DNA from: Candidatus Latescibacterota bacterium
Lineage (GTDB): Bacteria; JAAXHH01
Assembly: GCA_022821085.1 (NCBI GenBank)
Contig: JAJEEG010000006.1
Span: 1,757,330 to 1,821,329 of the forward strand
Reading direction: 5' to 3'
DNA length: 64,000 bases
Shown: positions 42,104-51,235 of the stretch, in pieces
Layout of the letters: every line of letters begins with the position of its first letter
Numbering within the stretch: position 1 is the first letter of the stretch
The notes under the pieces: model-generated
Told to the model about the DNA's origin: nothing
The model's database searches: none
What the model saw: the letters and a program-made list of their open reading frames with translations, nothing else
Translations under genes and position numbers: made by a program

Positions 42104-43198
42104 ATGGGTACTTTTGTGCTTCGTAGGTTCCCTGCCTGGCTTACGGTCGTGATATTCGCAGCCTACCCGGTCGCCGCACAGGAGAATGAAGATTCGGCCT
42201 TCCCCGGACTGGTCGAAGTTTCGGGGTTCGTAGACGCCAGCTACACCTACACCAACCTCGATGACTCGAATACCTTCGGGCTCGACCAGGTGGAGATCGA
42301 CCTGTCGAGAAACCTGGGCGAGATCGGCACGCTGCGCGCGGACCTGGAATGGGTGAGCGACGGCAGAGGCGGCTTCAACCTCGACGCGGAGCAGGGGTAC
42401 GTGACACTCGATCTCGGACTGGGCCGCGGAGAGGGGAACTACCCGACCCTGACCTTCGGCAAGTTCAACGCGCCCATCGGGTTCGAGCTCCTGGACGCCC
42501 CCGACATGTACCAGTACTCCCATGCGTTGGTCTTCGATAGGGGGTTGCCGACCAACCTGACCGGCGCCATGCTATCCATGAATCTGGGCGGGGGTATCGA
42601 CGTGGCGGTCCACCTGACCAACGGATGGGACCAGAATGTAGACAGGAATAAGGAAAAGACGATCGGCGGCCGGCTCGGATACAACCACGAAGAAATGGGC
42701 GGTATTGGATTCTCCGCGATGCATGGCAAACAAACTGAACTCACGGGCAATCAGACAGTCTACGACATCGACCTGACGCTGACGCCGACACCGGAACTCA
42801 TTATCGGCGGAGAGTACAACAAGGGCAAGCAGGAGAAAGACGAACACAGAAGGAAGTTCAGTTGGAACGGCTACATGGTGATGGCGCACTACCGTTTAAA
42901 CGATGTTGTCGGTTTAACGGGCAGGTACGACTACTTCAACGTCTCTTTCACCCATGATCCTCTGTACATTGAGTTCTGGTGGGATTTTCCAATATCTGCA
43001 ACGAGAGAACAGCTTAGCCGCGGGGTAGATCAGCACGCCCTCACCATAGCACCGACGTTCGCGCTGACCGATGGCCTGGGGTTCCTCATGGAACTCCGCC
43101 GGGATTTCTCTGACGAAGAAATTTTCGAGCATCCTGAAACCGACGAGTTGAAAAAGTCGATGGTCAATTTCGCCTTCGAGATGACCTATTCGTTCTGA
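42104..43198 (+). CDS. Outer-membrane beta-barrel porin, copy 3
   Basis: 364 aa from ATG 42104; a GTG two codons upstream is an alternative. The signal peptide is more diverged (LRRFPAWLTVVIFAAYPVAAQ). Core strands match copies 1 and 2; the late loop 'FTHDPLYIEFWWDFPISATR' is unique. Ends 'EMTYSF'. Only 49 bp separate it from copy 2 and no promoter is evident, so it is probably co-transcribed with it. Confidence 0.88.
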   Translation: MGTFVLRRFPAWLTVVIFAAYPVAAQENEDSAFPGLVEVSGFVDASYTYTNLDDSNTFGLDQVEIDLSRNLGEIGTLRADLEWVSDGRGGFNLDAEQGYVTLDLGLGRGEGNYPTLTFGKFNAPIGFELLDAPDMYQYSHALVFDRGLPTNLTGAMLSMNLGGGIDVAVHLTNGWDQNVDRNKEKTIGGRLGYNHEEMGGIGFSAMHGKQTELTGNQTVYDIDLTLTPTPELIIGGEYNKGKQEKDEHRRKFSWNGYMVMAHYRLNDVVGLTGRYDYFNVSFTHDPLYIEFWWDFPISATREQLSRGVDQHALTIAPTFALTDGLGFLMELRRDFSDEEIFEHPETDELKKSMVNFAFEMTYSF

Positions 43199-43220
43199 TC
43201 CAGGCGACCCCCGGTCAGGT

Positions 43221-43853
43221 TCAGTACAGATCGGCTTCACCGGCACTCGCCCGCAGGATCTCGGGCTCCTCGCCCGTCAGATCGACCACAGTCGAAGGTT
43301 CCGGGACGATGACGCCGCCGTCCACGATGACGTCCACGACCTTGCCGTACCGGGCTGCGATGGAATCGGCGTCGTTCAAGTCGTTTCCGTTGGCCGAAGC
43401 CGCGATGCCGGAAGGCGCGACACTGGTGCTCAGCACGGGCCGGCCGAGCGCTTGCACGATCTCGAGGCAGATGGGATTGTCCGGCACACGGATACCCACC
43501 GTCCGTCGCTTGCCGATCATGAACTTCGGCACGTCTCTCGAAGCCTCCAGGATGAAGGTATAGGGGCCGGGCAGCAGGCGCTTCATCATGCGGTACGCCG
43601 CGTTGGAAATGTCCTTCGCGTACCGGGCGAGATCCTTCAAATCCGAACATACGAAACTGAGCGGTTTCCCGGCGGGGGCCTGCTTGATCTGGTAGATCCG
43701 GTTGATGGCCTTGCGGTTGAAGATATCGCAGCCCAGTCCATAGACCGTGTCGGTCGGATAGACGATCACGCCACCGCGGTGCAGCGCTTCGACGACCCGG
43801 TCTACATGCCGCTTCTGGGGGTGTTCGGGATGGAGTTGAAGGATAGCGGCCAT
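43221..43853 (-). CDS. tsaC: Threonylcarbamoyl-AMP synthase (TsaC/Sua5/YrdC family)
   Basis: 210 aa, single YrdC domain. 'GGVIVYPTDTVYGLGCDIFN' (residues 27-46) is the nucleotide/threonine-binding start; 'KQAPAGKPLSFVCSDL' and 'GIRVPDNPICLEIV' follow; 'STSVAPSGIAASANGNDL' is the family S-x-N-x-S equivalent. It makes threonylcarbamoyl-AMP for the t6A modification of ANN-decoding tRNAs. Shorter than Sua5 proteins, which carry an extra C-terminal domain. The YciO subgroup is an alternative. Confidence 0.9.
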   Translation of the reverse strand: MAAILQLHPEHPQKRHVDRVVEALHRGGVIVYPTDTVYGLGCDIFNRKAINRIYQIKQAPAGKPLSFVCSDLKDLARYAKDISNAAYRMMKRLLPGPYTFILEASRDVPKFMIGKRRTVGIRVPDNPICLEIVQALGRPVLSTSVAPSGIAASANGNDLNDADSIAARYGKVVDVIVDGGVIVPEPSTVVDLTGEEPEILRASAGEADLY

Positions 43854-43873
43854 GGCGGGTCAGGACACGCGCG

Positions 43874-44914
43874 TCACGAAACGCGGGTCAGCACTTCCCT
43901 GCAGACTTCGATGGCCCGGTCGATCTGATCGCCGCTTACGTCCAGGTGCGTAACGGCGCGGATGACGCCGGGTTTCATGGCGAGCATCCGGACGCCTTCT
44001 TCCGACAGGCGATCGACGGCCTCGAAGGGATCCAGGCCGTTCCGCAGGCTGAAGAAGATCATGTTGCTGTGGATCTCGTCCAGGTCGATCTCGACGTTCT
44101 CCAGGTCGGCGAGCGCCTCCGCCAGCCGGGTGGCATGGCCGTGGTCCTCGGGCAGCCGGGAGATGTTGTGCTCCATGGCGTAAAGACCGGCTGCCGCCAG
44201 GACGCCCGCCTGGCGCATCCCGCCGCCGAGCATCTTCCGATAGTAGCGCGCCGCGTCAATCGTGGCCTGGTCGCCCGCCAGCACGCTGCCGACCGGCGCG
44301 CCCAGGCCCTTGGACAGGCACACGGATACCGTATCGACGTGCCGCGTATAGGTCTGTGCGGTCAGGCCCGTCGCCGCACAGGCGTTGAACAGCCGGGCGC
44401 CATCCATGTGAACGCGCAGGTTGTTTGACCGCGCGCAATCGCTGACCCGGGACAGCGCTTCCACCGGCCACGGGTATCCGGCGGACTTGTTGTGGGTGTT
44501 CTCCACGGCGACCAGCGCCGTCCTGCCGTAATGCACGTTGTCGCCCCGCTGGATCACTTCCTCCATCTGCACCGGCGTGAAAACGCCCCGTTCTCCCGTC
44601 AGCAGGCGGACCTGCACGCCCGACAGCGCGCCGGCGGCGCCGGCTTCCGCGTTGAACAGGTGGCAGTATCTTTCCGCGATAACGTCGTTGCCGTGGTGGG
44701 TCTGCGACCGGACAGCGAGCTGGTTGCCCTGCGTGCCGCTCGTGACGAAGAGGCCGGCTTCCTTGCCGAGTAGGGCGGCCATGGCTTCTTCGAGCCGGTT
44801 GACCGATGGGTCTTCGCCGAAACAGTCGTCGCCGACCTCGGCGTTCGCCATGGCGCGTCGCATGGCCGGTGTCGGCCGGGTCATGGTGTCGCTGCGAAGT
44901 TCGACGATCTGCAT
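43874..44914 (-). CDS. ltaE: Low-specificity L-threonine aldolase
   Basis: 346 aa. 'LRSDTMTRPTPAMRRAMANAEVGDD' opening segment, 'GTQGNQLAVRSQTH', 'HMDGARLFNA' and the PLP Lys in 'VSVCLSKGLGAPVGS' identify the fold type I aldolase. Cleaves threonine or allo-threonine to glycine and acetaldehyde. Part of a minus-strand run with tsaC (20 bp downstream) and an RsbW-like gene (9 bp upstream). Confidence 0.95.
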   Translation of the reverse strand: MQIVELRSDTMTRPTPAMRRAMANAEVGDDCFGEDPSVNRLEEAMAALLGKEAGLFVTSGTQGNQLAVRSQTHHGNDVIAERYCHLFNAEAGAAGALSGVQVRLLTGERGVFTPVQMEEVIQRGDNVHYGRTALVAVENTHNKSAGYPWPVEALSRVSDCARSNNLRVHMDGARLFNACAATGLTAQTYTRHVDTVSVCLSKGLGAPVGSVLAGDQATIDAARYYRKMLGGGMRQAGVLAAAGLYAMEHNISRLPEDHGHATRLAEALADLENVEIDLDEIHSNMIFFSLRNGLDPFEAVDRLSEEGVRMLAMKPGVIRAVTHLDVSGDQIDRAIEVCREVLTRVS

Positions 44915-44923
44915 GGACGCTCC

Positions 44924-45364
44924 TCAGTGGCCGTACTTGATCAGGGTCACGCTGGTGCCGTGCTCCGTGATATCGAATTCGACTTCGTCCATGAGAGCCT
45001 TGATCATCAGGATGCCCCGGCCATTCTCCTTGAGCAGGTTGTCCGGGTTTCGCGGGTCCGGCAGGGCGTCGGGATCGAAACCACTGCCGCAGTCGCATAT
45101 GTGTATACGGAACAACGCGGAACTGCATTTGCAGGATATGATGACCTGCTTGGACTCGTCGCACCGGTTTCCATGCAGAATCGCGTTCTTGACCGCTTCG
45201 TTCACAGCGATCATGATGTCGCCGCGCGTTCCCTGGTCGAAGCCGGTCTGCTCGGTAAGCTCCTCTATGCGGCGGTCCACTTCCGCGGTCAGATCGGGAT
45301 TGCTCGGGATCGTCAGTTCCAGCGTCACGCCACTTTCAGCCCCGTCCTGCCGAGATTCGCCCAT
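44924..45364 (-). CDS. RsbW-like GHKL ATPase (anti-sigma factor/serine kinase domain)
   Basis: 146 aa from ATG 45364 (GGAG upstream); the frame remains open to 45625 but that part overlaps mutL. The Bergerat fold is clear: N box 'AVNEAVKNAILHGNRCD', G1 'DCGSGFDP', G2 'ENGRGILMIKALMDEVEF'. Such proteins bind sigma factors or phosphorylate an anti-anti-sigma (STAS) partner. No sigma or STAS gene is adjacent, so the partner is encoded elsewhere. Confidence 0.9.
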   Translation of the reverse strand: MGESRQDGAESGVTLELTIPSNPDLTAEVDRRIEELTEQTGFDQGTRGDIMIAVNEAVKNAILHGNRCDESKQVIISCKCSSALFRIHICDCGSGFDPDALPDPRNPDNLLKENGRGILMIKALMDEVEFDITEHGTSVTLIKYGH

Positions 45365-45388
45365 GCAAGAAGCTCCATGAATCCGCCA

Positions 45389-45436
45389 CGCGAACGGCCG
45401 GCGTGCGCGCCGCGCGAACGGCCGGCATGCGGCCCG
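45389..45436 (-). repeat. Two 24-bp tandem units upstream of the RsbW-like gene
   Basis: cgcgaacggccggcgtgcg begins at 45389 and a near copy at 45413 (three mismatches). They lie in the 193-bp gap between the RsbW-like start and mutL. Confidence 0.8.
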
Positions 45437-45557
45437 GATCCTGCCGGGACCATGCGTGCCTTTGCATGATCCGGGATACACGGTATCTACCTGATCGAAC
45501 TCAATCAAAGTATGGAGTGGATGTTTCCGTGTCAAGTTCGGGGAGGCGGGGAGAGAC

Positions 45558-47372
45558 CTACGAGGGCCTGTTGAATCTGCGTTCGATCTCTTCGAGGGGC
45601 ATGCGGACCACGGTTGGACGCCCACGGGGTGTCACATAGGGCATTTCCGTGGCGAACAGATCGTTGACAAGCCCGTTCATCTCCTGCTGGGACAAGGGGT
45701 CGCCCTTCCTTATCCCGGCGTGGCCGGAGAATGTAAGGGCGAGACGTTCTTCCATCTTGAGGTTCTTTTCCGGCATTTCCTGCAGGTTTTCAATCATCCG
45801 GTGAAACAATGTGTCTACGTCCTGGTTGCTCGCCATGCAGGGGACGGCGTCGACGACCACGGTCTTCTCGCCGAACAGTTTCACATTGAATCCCAACCGG
45901 GCGAAGTGATCGAAATGTTCCCGGACCAGCGCGATCTGCGGCGCCATGAGATCGAGGGTTACCGGAAACAGCAACTGCCGTGAGGGGGCGGATTCGTCGC
46001 CCAAAGTCTTCAGCGCCCGTTCGAACAGCACGCGTTCGTGGGCGGCGTGCTGGTCGATGAGCATGAATCCCCCTTTGACCTGGGCCAGAATGTAGGCGTT
46101 GTGCAGTTGCCAGAGCGATACCATTTCCGCATCGCCGTGCTCTCTGACCGTTCCCGGTTCCCCTTCGTCACGCGTCCCGCCCTCCGATCCCGCCGGGGTG
46201 TAGGTCCACTCCCCCGGAGGATCGCCGCCGTTTCCGCGCGCGGGGCCGAACAGGTCTATCTGGCTCCTGCGCGCCATGGCCGGATCGAGTTCGAGTTCGG
46301 GTGCGCGCTCGCCACCGGGCGCCGCGGCCGGCGCCATTCCGGAGATGTCCGGCGTATCCGTTTCGAAAACGGGTACCACGTCAGAGTTCTGCAGCGCCAG
46401 CCGAATGGCCCGCAGGAGCCGCTCATATACCATGGACTCGTCGGAGAACCTGACCTCTCGCTTCGCGGGGTGGACATTGACGTCCACCTGGTCGAGATCG
46501 ATATTCAGGAAAACGATGGATACGGGAAACCGTTCTTTGGGCAGAATCGATCCATATCCTTCGAAAACGGCGCGGTTCAGGGCGCGGCTGGATACCGGCC
46601 TGAGGTTGATGTACAAATGCTGGTGGGTACGGGAAACCCTGGCGGCGTCGGGCCGGCTGATGAATCCGTGTATCTTGACGAGGTCGTCGTCGAACGTGAC
46701 CGGGATCATCTGGTTCATGAGCGTGTTGCCCATGACGGCTTGCGCCCGGGTATAGGTGTTGGACACGGCGGGCAGGGAAAGGGTATCCCGGCCGTCGACC
46801 GTCAGCGTGAAGGCGATCGCGGGATAGGCCATGGCGATGGAGGAGACCACGGATACGACATGGCGCGTCTCCGTACCTGTCGTCCGGAGGAACTTCCGGC
46901 GGGCGGGCACGTTGTAGAACAACTGCGATACGGCGACCGTCGTGCCCGGTGCCCGCCCGGCGTCCGTAACCTTTGGCGCCGAACCTCCGTCGATGCGGAC
47001 GCGGGTCCCGGCCGCTTCGCCTTTCGTATTCGTCGTCAGGTCCACCCGGGCCACCGAGGCGATGCTGGCCAGCGCCTCGCCCCGAAATCCGAAGGTACCG
47101 ATGCGGTAGAGGTCGTCTTCGCCGGCGATCTTGCTGGTCGCATGCCGCTCGAAGGCCAGCACCGCGTCCTCCCGGGACATGCCTCCGCCGTCGTCCATGA
47201 CGCGCATGAGCTGCTTTCCGCCCGCCTTGATCTCCACGGAAATGCGCTCGCCGCCGGCGTCGATCGCGTTCTCGACCAGTTCCTTCACGACCGAGGCGGG
47301 GCGTTCGATCACCTCGCCCGCGGCGATCATGTTCGCCAGCTTCTCGGACAACACCCTGATCTGGTCAGCCAT
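45558..47372 (-). CDS. mutL: DNA mismatch repair protein MutL
   Basis: 604 aa. N-terminal GHKL ATPase: 'MIAAGEVIERPASVVKELVE', 'DDGGGMSREDAVLAFERHAT', 'GFRGEALASIASV'. C-terminal domain has the endonuclease motif DQHA(x)2E(x)4E ('DQHAAHERVLFE'). The companion metal motifs are altered: ACxxA reads 'SGHAGI' and CPHGRP reads 'TPRGRP', so nuclease activity is doubtful. A Gly/Glu/Thr-rich linker separates the domains. No mutS is adjacent. Confidence 0.96.
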   Translation of the reverse strand: MADQIRVLSEKLANMIAAGEVIERPASVVKELVENAIDAGGERISVEIKAGGKQLMRVMDDGGGMSREDAVLAFERHATSKIAGEDDLYRIGTFGFRGEALASIASVARVDLTTNTKGEAAGTRVRIDGGSAPKVTDAGRAPGTTVAVSQLFYNVPARRKFLRTTGTETRHVVSVVSSIAMAYPAIAFTLTVDGRDTLSLPAVSNTYTRAQAVMGNTLMNQMIPVTFDDDLVKIHGFISRPDAARVSRTHQHLYINLRPVSSRALNRAVFEGYGSILPKERFPVSIVFLNIDLDQVDVNVHPAKREVRFSDESMVYERLLRAIRLALQNSDVVPVFETDTPDISGMAPAAAPGGERAPELELDPAMARRSQIDLFGPARGNGGDPPGEWTYTPAGSEGGTRDEGEPGTVREHGDAEMVSLWQLHNAYILAQVKGGFMLIDQHAAHERVLFERALKTLGDESAPSRQLLFPVTLDLMAPQIALVREHFDHFARLGFNVKLFGEKTVVVDAVPCMASNQDVDTLFHRMIENLQEMPEKNLKMEERLALTFSGHAGIRKGDPLSQQEMNGLVNDLFATEMPYVTPRGRPTVVRMPLEEIERRFNRPS

Positions 47373-47393
47373 GCGTCACCTGAGTATCCAACG

Positions 47394-48536
47394 CTATTCC
47401 CCGTACGTGATCCGGTAGATTACCCCGGCGTAATCATCAGAAACGAGCAGGGAGCCATCCGGCATGACCTCCACGTCGGCCGGGCGGCCGGAATACTCCT
47501 CGTCCACGAGCCAGCCCGAGGCAAAATCCTCGTAACTCACGGCCACGTCGCCGTCCAGGCGCACCAGGGTGATCCGGTACCCGATCCGATTGTCCCGGTT
47601 CCAGGACCCGTGTTCGGCGATGAATACCTGGTTGCGGTACTCGGGCGGGAACATGTCGCCGGTGTAGAACCGCATGCCCACCGCGGCCACGTGCGGACCG
47701 AGGTCCTGCACGGGGGGCACCAGGGAATCCTGTGGACGCCTGCCGCCGAATTCGGGATCCGGAATGTCCGTGCCGTGGTGATACGGGAAGCCGAAATGCT
47801 GTCCGGCTTCGGTCACGCGGTTCAGCTCGTCAGGCGGGATGTCATTGCCCATGAGGTCCCGCCCGTTGTCGGAGAACCACAGTTCGCCCGTGTCCGGGTG
47901 CCAGTCGAAGCCCACGGTATTGCGCACGCCGCTTACGTAGACTTCCAGTTCCGTTCCGTCCGGGTTCATGCGCATGATGGTCGCGTATCGAGGATCGGCC
48001 CGTTCGCAGACGTTGCACGGCGCCCCCACGGGAACGTAGAGCTTGCCGTCGGGCCCGAACCGGATGAACTTCCAGCCGTGATGACGGTCGGTCGGGAAAC
48101 CCCGGCTGACCACGACCGGCTCGGGGGGATCATAGAGCCTGTTTTCGATGTCGTCGTACCGGAGCACCACGTTGATATCGGCGACGTAGAGCGCTCCATC
48201 CCGAAAAGCGATGCCGCTCGGCATCCTGAGCCCGCTGTCGAGGGTCAGCACCTCGTCGGCGACGAAATCCCCGTCCATGTCCCTGACGGCGTACACGTTC
48301 CCTGCGCGCCGGGAACCCACGAAGAGGGTGCCGCTCGGCCCCATCGCCATGGCCCGCGCGTTGCGGACGCCGCTGGCGTAGACGGAGATCCGGAAGCCTT
48401 CCGGCAACTGGATGCGGGACAGGATCGGATCGGACTCCGGGGATTCGTCACCGGGCGCGGGGGCCGACCCGCATGCGGCGACCAACAGGAAGCCCAACAG
48501 GAACAGACGTGGTGTCCAGCGTCGGATTGCGGTCAT
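47394..48536 (-). CDS. PQQ-type sugar dehydrogenase-like lipoprotein (sorbosone/glucose dehydrogenase family)
   Basis: 380 aa from ATG 48536, chosen because it begins a lipoprotein signal (MTAIRRWTPRLFLLGFLLVAAC); the frame is open to 48665. The propeller carries 'GFRISVYASGVRNARAMAMG', 'DRHHGWKFIRFGPDGKLYVP', 'CNVCERADPRYATIMRMNPDG' and 'HGSWNRDNRIGYRI', the soluble aldose dehydrogenase/L-sorbosone dehydrogenase pattern. Oxidises sugars with PQQ if the cofactor site is intact; located on the outer or periplasmic membrane face. Confidence 0.92.
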   Translation of the reverse strand: MTAIRRWTPRLFLLGFLLVAACGSAPAPGDESPESDPILSRIQLPEGFRISVYASGVRNARAMAMGPSGTLFVGSRRAGNVYAVRDMDGDFVADEVLTLDSGLRMPSGIAFRDGALYVADINVVLRYDDIENRLYDPPEPVVVSRGFPTDRHHGWKFIRFGPDGKLYVPVGAPCNVCERADPRYATIMRMNPDGTELEVYVSGVRNTVGFDWHPDTGELWFSDNGRDLMGNDIPPDELNRVTEAGQHFGFPYHHGTDIPDPEFGGRRPQDSLVPPVQDLGPHVAAVGMRFYTGDMFPPEYRNQVFIAEHGSWNRDNRIGYRITLVRLDGDVAVSYEDFASGWLVDEEYSGRPADVEVMPDGSLLVSDDYAGVIYRITYGE

Positions 48537-48744
48537 TGGAACGAGTCGGCGGTGATCGTTGCAGGCGTTTATTACGGCCGGAGACGCGCGAAGCGCGCCA
48601 GGGTCCTGAAGTACGTTACGGTTCCCCCACATGGTAATGATCCGGGGGATGCAAATCAAGGACAAACTGATGCTTGCTTTTGATGAAATCGACCGTTAAT
48701 GTTTACCACGAGTTTGTCAGCTGGATACCAGTAGAAGGCGGGCC

Positions 48745-50082
48745 ATGTCGCGTATCGAACGCCTCCACAGCCAGGGAATTCGACCGTATCCCGCCCGGTC
48801 CGGCAGGACGCACACGGTGCGGCAGGCGCGGGAATCCGGAATTGCCGGCAATGCGACCGTCATTGCCGGCCGGTTGGTCCGGCTGGATACACGGACCCGG
48901 GGCGGCGCGCTCGAGGACTGGACGGGCACGATCGACCTCGTCCTGGACGATCCGGCCCTGGCCGGCATGCTGACGCGGGTCTGTGCCGGCGACCTCGTGG
49001 AATGCGCGGGTACATGGAAAAACGACGCCTACACCGTTACCGGACTCAAGCTCCTGGCGCCCTGCCTGCGCGGCGCGCCTGAACCGGACGCGGCCGGCGC
49101 CGTACGTATCAGGGCGCGTCTCATGGCCGCGACCCGTTCTTTCTTCGAATCCCGCGGCTTCATGGCCGTGGACACGCCAACCTTCATGACCGTTCCGGAC
49201 CTGACGCCGGCCCTTAGTTCCTTTCGAACGGAATACGTGGACGGCGACGGCGGAATGCGGACCCTGTATTTGCAGACCTCGCCCGAACACTACATGAAAC
49301 GCCTGCTGGCGGCGGGCTGCGAACGGATGTACCAGATCTGCCGGTTCTACCGCAACGGGGAACGGTTCGACACCCACCATCCCGAGTTTACCGGACTGGA
49401 GTGGTACGAGGCCTACGCCGATTACGAGACGGTCATGGTCACCACGGAGGAATACGTGACCTCGCTGGCCGAGGCCCTCGGCCATGCGGGTGAACTGACC
49501 TACCGGGGTACCACGATCGACCTTCGGCCTCCCTGGCCACGGTACAGGGTGCGGGACTGCTTCCTGGACCGGACGGGAATCGACCTGGATGCCTGCGACG
49601 ACCTGAAGGATTTCTCGTCCGCGGCCAAAGACAGGGGTTACGAAATTCGGGAAGACGACGACTGGGACGACCTGTTCCACCGCGTTTTCCTGACGGCCGT
49701 GGAACCCGCGCTGCCCGCGGACCGGCCGGTCTTTTTGACCGAGTATCCCGCCCGGTTGCCGTCGCTGGCGCGCCGGGTTCCGGACAACCCCCGGTACGTG
49801 GAACGATTCGAACTGTACATGGGCGGGCTGGAACTGGCCAACGCCTTCACGGAGCTGAACGATCCGGTGGAGCAACGAGCCCGATTCGAGGCGGACCTGG
49901 AGGTAAAGCGAACGAAGAAAGGCCCGGACCACTACGACGGCGGGGTGGACGAAGCGCTGCTGGCGGCCCTCGAATACGGGATGCCTCCGTCGGGCGGAAT
50001 CGCCATCGGCCTGGACCGGCTGGCGATGTTGTTCGCCGACGTCGAAACGATCGATCCCGTGATCACGTTCAGGGATTTCTGA
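48745..50082 (+). CDS. EpmA-like lysine ligase/class II lysyl-tRNA synthetase paralogue with OB domain
   Basis: 445 aa. Residues about 35-110 are an OB fold ('NATVIAGRLVRLDTRTRG', 'VECAGTWKND'). The catalytic core has motif 2 'YQICRFYRNGERFDTHHPEF' with 'LEWYEAYADYE', and motif 3 'GGIAIGLDRLAMLF'; 'FELYMGGLELANAFTELNDP' is EpmA-like. EpmA (GenX) attaches beta-lysine to elongation factor P and normally lacks an OB domain; LysS has one but a different core spacing. This protein has features of both. Neither efp nor epmB is in the window. Confidence 0.85.
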   Translation: MSRIERLHSQGIRPYPARSGRTHTVRQARESGIAGNATVIAGRLVRLDTRTRGGALEDWTGTIDLVLDDPALAGMLTRVCAGDLVECAGTWKNDAYTVTGLKLLAPCLRGAPEPDAAGAVRIRARLMAATRSFFESRGFMAVDTPTFMTVPDLTPALSSFRTEYVDGDGGMRTLYLQTSPEHYMKRLLAAGCERMYQICRFYRNGERFDTHHPEFTGLEWYEAYADYETVMVTTEEYVTSLAEALGHAGELTYRGTTIDLRPPWPRYRVRDCFLDRTGIDLDACDDLKDFSSAAKDRGYEIREDDDWDDLFHRVFLTAVEPALPADRPVFLTEYPARLPSLARRVPDNPRYVERFELYMGGLELANAFTELNDPVEQRARFEADLEVKRTKKGPDHYDGGVDEALLAALEYGMPPSGGIAIGLDRLAMLFADVETIDPVITFRDF

Positions 50083-50093
50083 CCGAGACAACG

Positions 50094-50140
50094 ATGAATA
50101 CACACCGGCCGTTCTTTATGAAACACACCGGCCGTTCTTA
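50094..50140 (+). repeat. Two 23-24 bp tandem units before the dehydrogenase gene
   Basis: atgaatacacaccggccgtt at 50094 and atgaaacacaccggccgttc at 50118 differ by one indel and a terminal base. The second ends at the AAGGAGG ribosome site of the next gene. Confidence 0.85.
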
Positions 50141-50151
50141 AGGAGGAAGGC

Positions 50152-51186
50152 ATGCGGGCACTGATGTACCTGGGAACGCGCCAGATGGAAATGCAGGAGG
50201 TTGAAGAACCACGGGTCACACCCGGCCACGCCGTGCTGAAGGTGGGTGCGGCGAGCATATGCGGCTCGGACCTGCACGGCTTTCTGGGCAAGAGCGCGAA
50301 GCGGGTCCCGCCGCTGATCATGGGACACGAATTCACCGGCGAGGTGGTGGACCTGGGCCGCGGCGCGGAAGGGCTGTCCGTCGGCGACCGGGTCACGATC
50401 AACCCGATCCTCTCCTGCGGCCGGTGCGACGAGTGCCTCCGGGGACGCACCAGCATCTGCCCCCATCGAACGGTCATCGGCATCGAGCATCCCGGGGCCT
50501 TCGCCAATTACGTTTCCGTGCCTGTGGCGTCCTGCTTCAGGCTGCCTGACCACGTGGGCGACCTCGAGGGCAGCATGGTCGAATCCCTCTCGAACGCGCT
50601 GCATATCTTCGACCGGAGCCTGCACGGATTCATCCGGAGCGTGGCCGTCATCGGCGCGGGCACGCAGGGGCTCCTCGCCCTGCAGGTGGCCCGGCACATC
50701 GGGGCGACCCGCATCGCGGTGACGGACAGGATGCCCTCGCGCCTGGCGCTGGCCACTTCGATGGGCGCGACCCACGCTATCGACGTCCGGTCGGACGACC
50801 CAGACGGTCCGGTGGAAGCCGTTTTCGACATGACGGACGGCCAGGGGGTGGACCTGGCGGTCGAAGCGGTGGGCCACACAGCGACGCAGGAACAAGCCGT
50901 GCGGATGCTGCGGCAGGGCGGCGAGGCCGTGCTGCTCGGTCTCGGCGCCGAAGCGCCCATGGCCATAGACGGCGTGGCCATGGTCAACAGGGAACTGGTC
51001 GTTCGCGGTTCGTATGCCTATACGAGCCTGGACTTCGCCTATTCTCTCGAACTCATCTCCACGGGCAGGATCGACGTCGCCTCCATGGTCGTCGAAAGAG
51101 ACCTGGAGCAGGGGCCGGGCATTTTCGCGAAACTGGTGGACGACCCGGGCGACCTGATCAAGGTGGCGCTGGTGCCGGGTTCGTGA
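50152..51186 (+). CDS. Zinc-dependent medium-chain alcohol/polyol dehydrogenase
   Basis: 344 aa, ATG behind AAGGAGG. 'GAASICGSDLHGFLG' holds the catalytic Cys, 'MGHEFTGEVVDLG' the His/Glu, and 'CGRCDECLRGRTSIC' the four structural-zinc Cys. Cofactor site 'VIGAGTQGLLALQVARHIGA'. Sorbitol/threonine dehydrogenase-like; substrate unknown. Confidence 0.94.
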   Translation: MRALMYLGTRQMEMQEVEEPRVTPGHAVLKVGAASICGSDLHGFLGKSAKRVPPLIMGHEFTGEVVDLGRGAEGLSVGDRVTINPILSCGRCDECLRGRTSICPHRTVIGIEHPGAFANYVSVPVASCFRLPDHVGDLEGSMVESLSNALHIFDRSLHGFIRSVAVIGAGTQGLLALQVARHIGATRIAVTDRMPSRLALATSMGATHAIDVRSDDPDGPVEAVFDMTDGQGVDLAVEAVGHTATQEQAVRMLRQGGEAVLLGLGAEAPMAIDGVAMVNRELVVRGSYAYTSLDFAYSLELISTGRIDVASMVVERDLEQGPGIFAKLVDDPGDLIKVALVPGS

Positions 51187-51235
51187 CGCGGCCTCCTTGC
51201 GGCACCGCGGCGCGGCGCCGGAGCCGGAAGATGGA

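Noticed and set aside
46038-48683. 881-codon plus-strand open frame opposite mutL and the sugar dehydrogenase
   Set aside because: It spans two well-identified minus-strand genes and their gap, lacks a ribosome site and has no domain signature.
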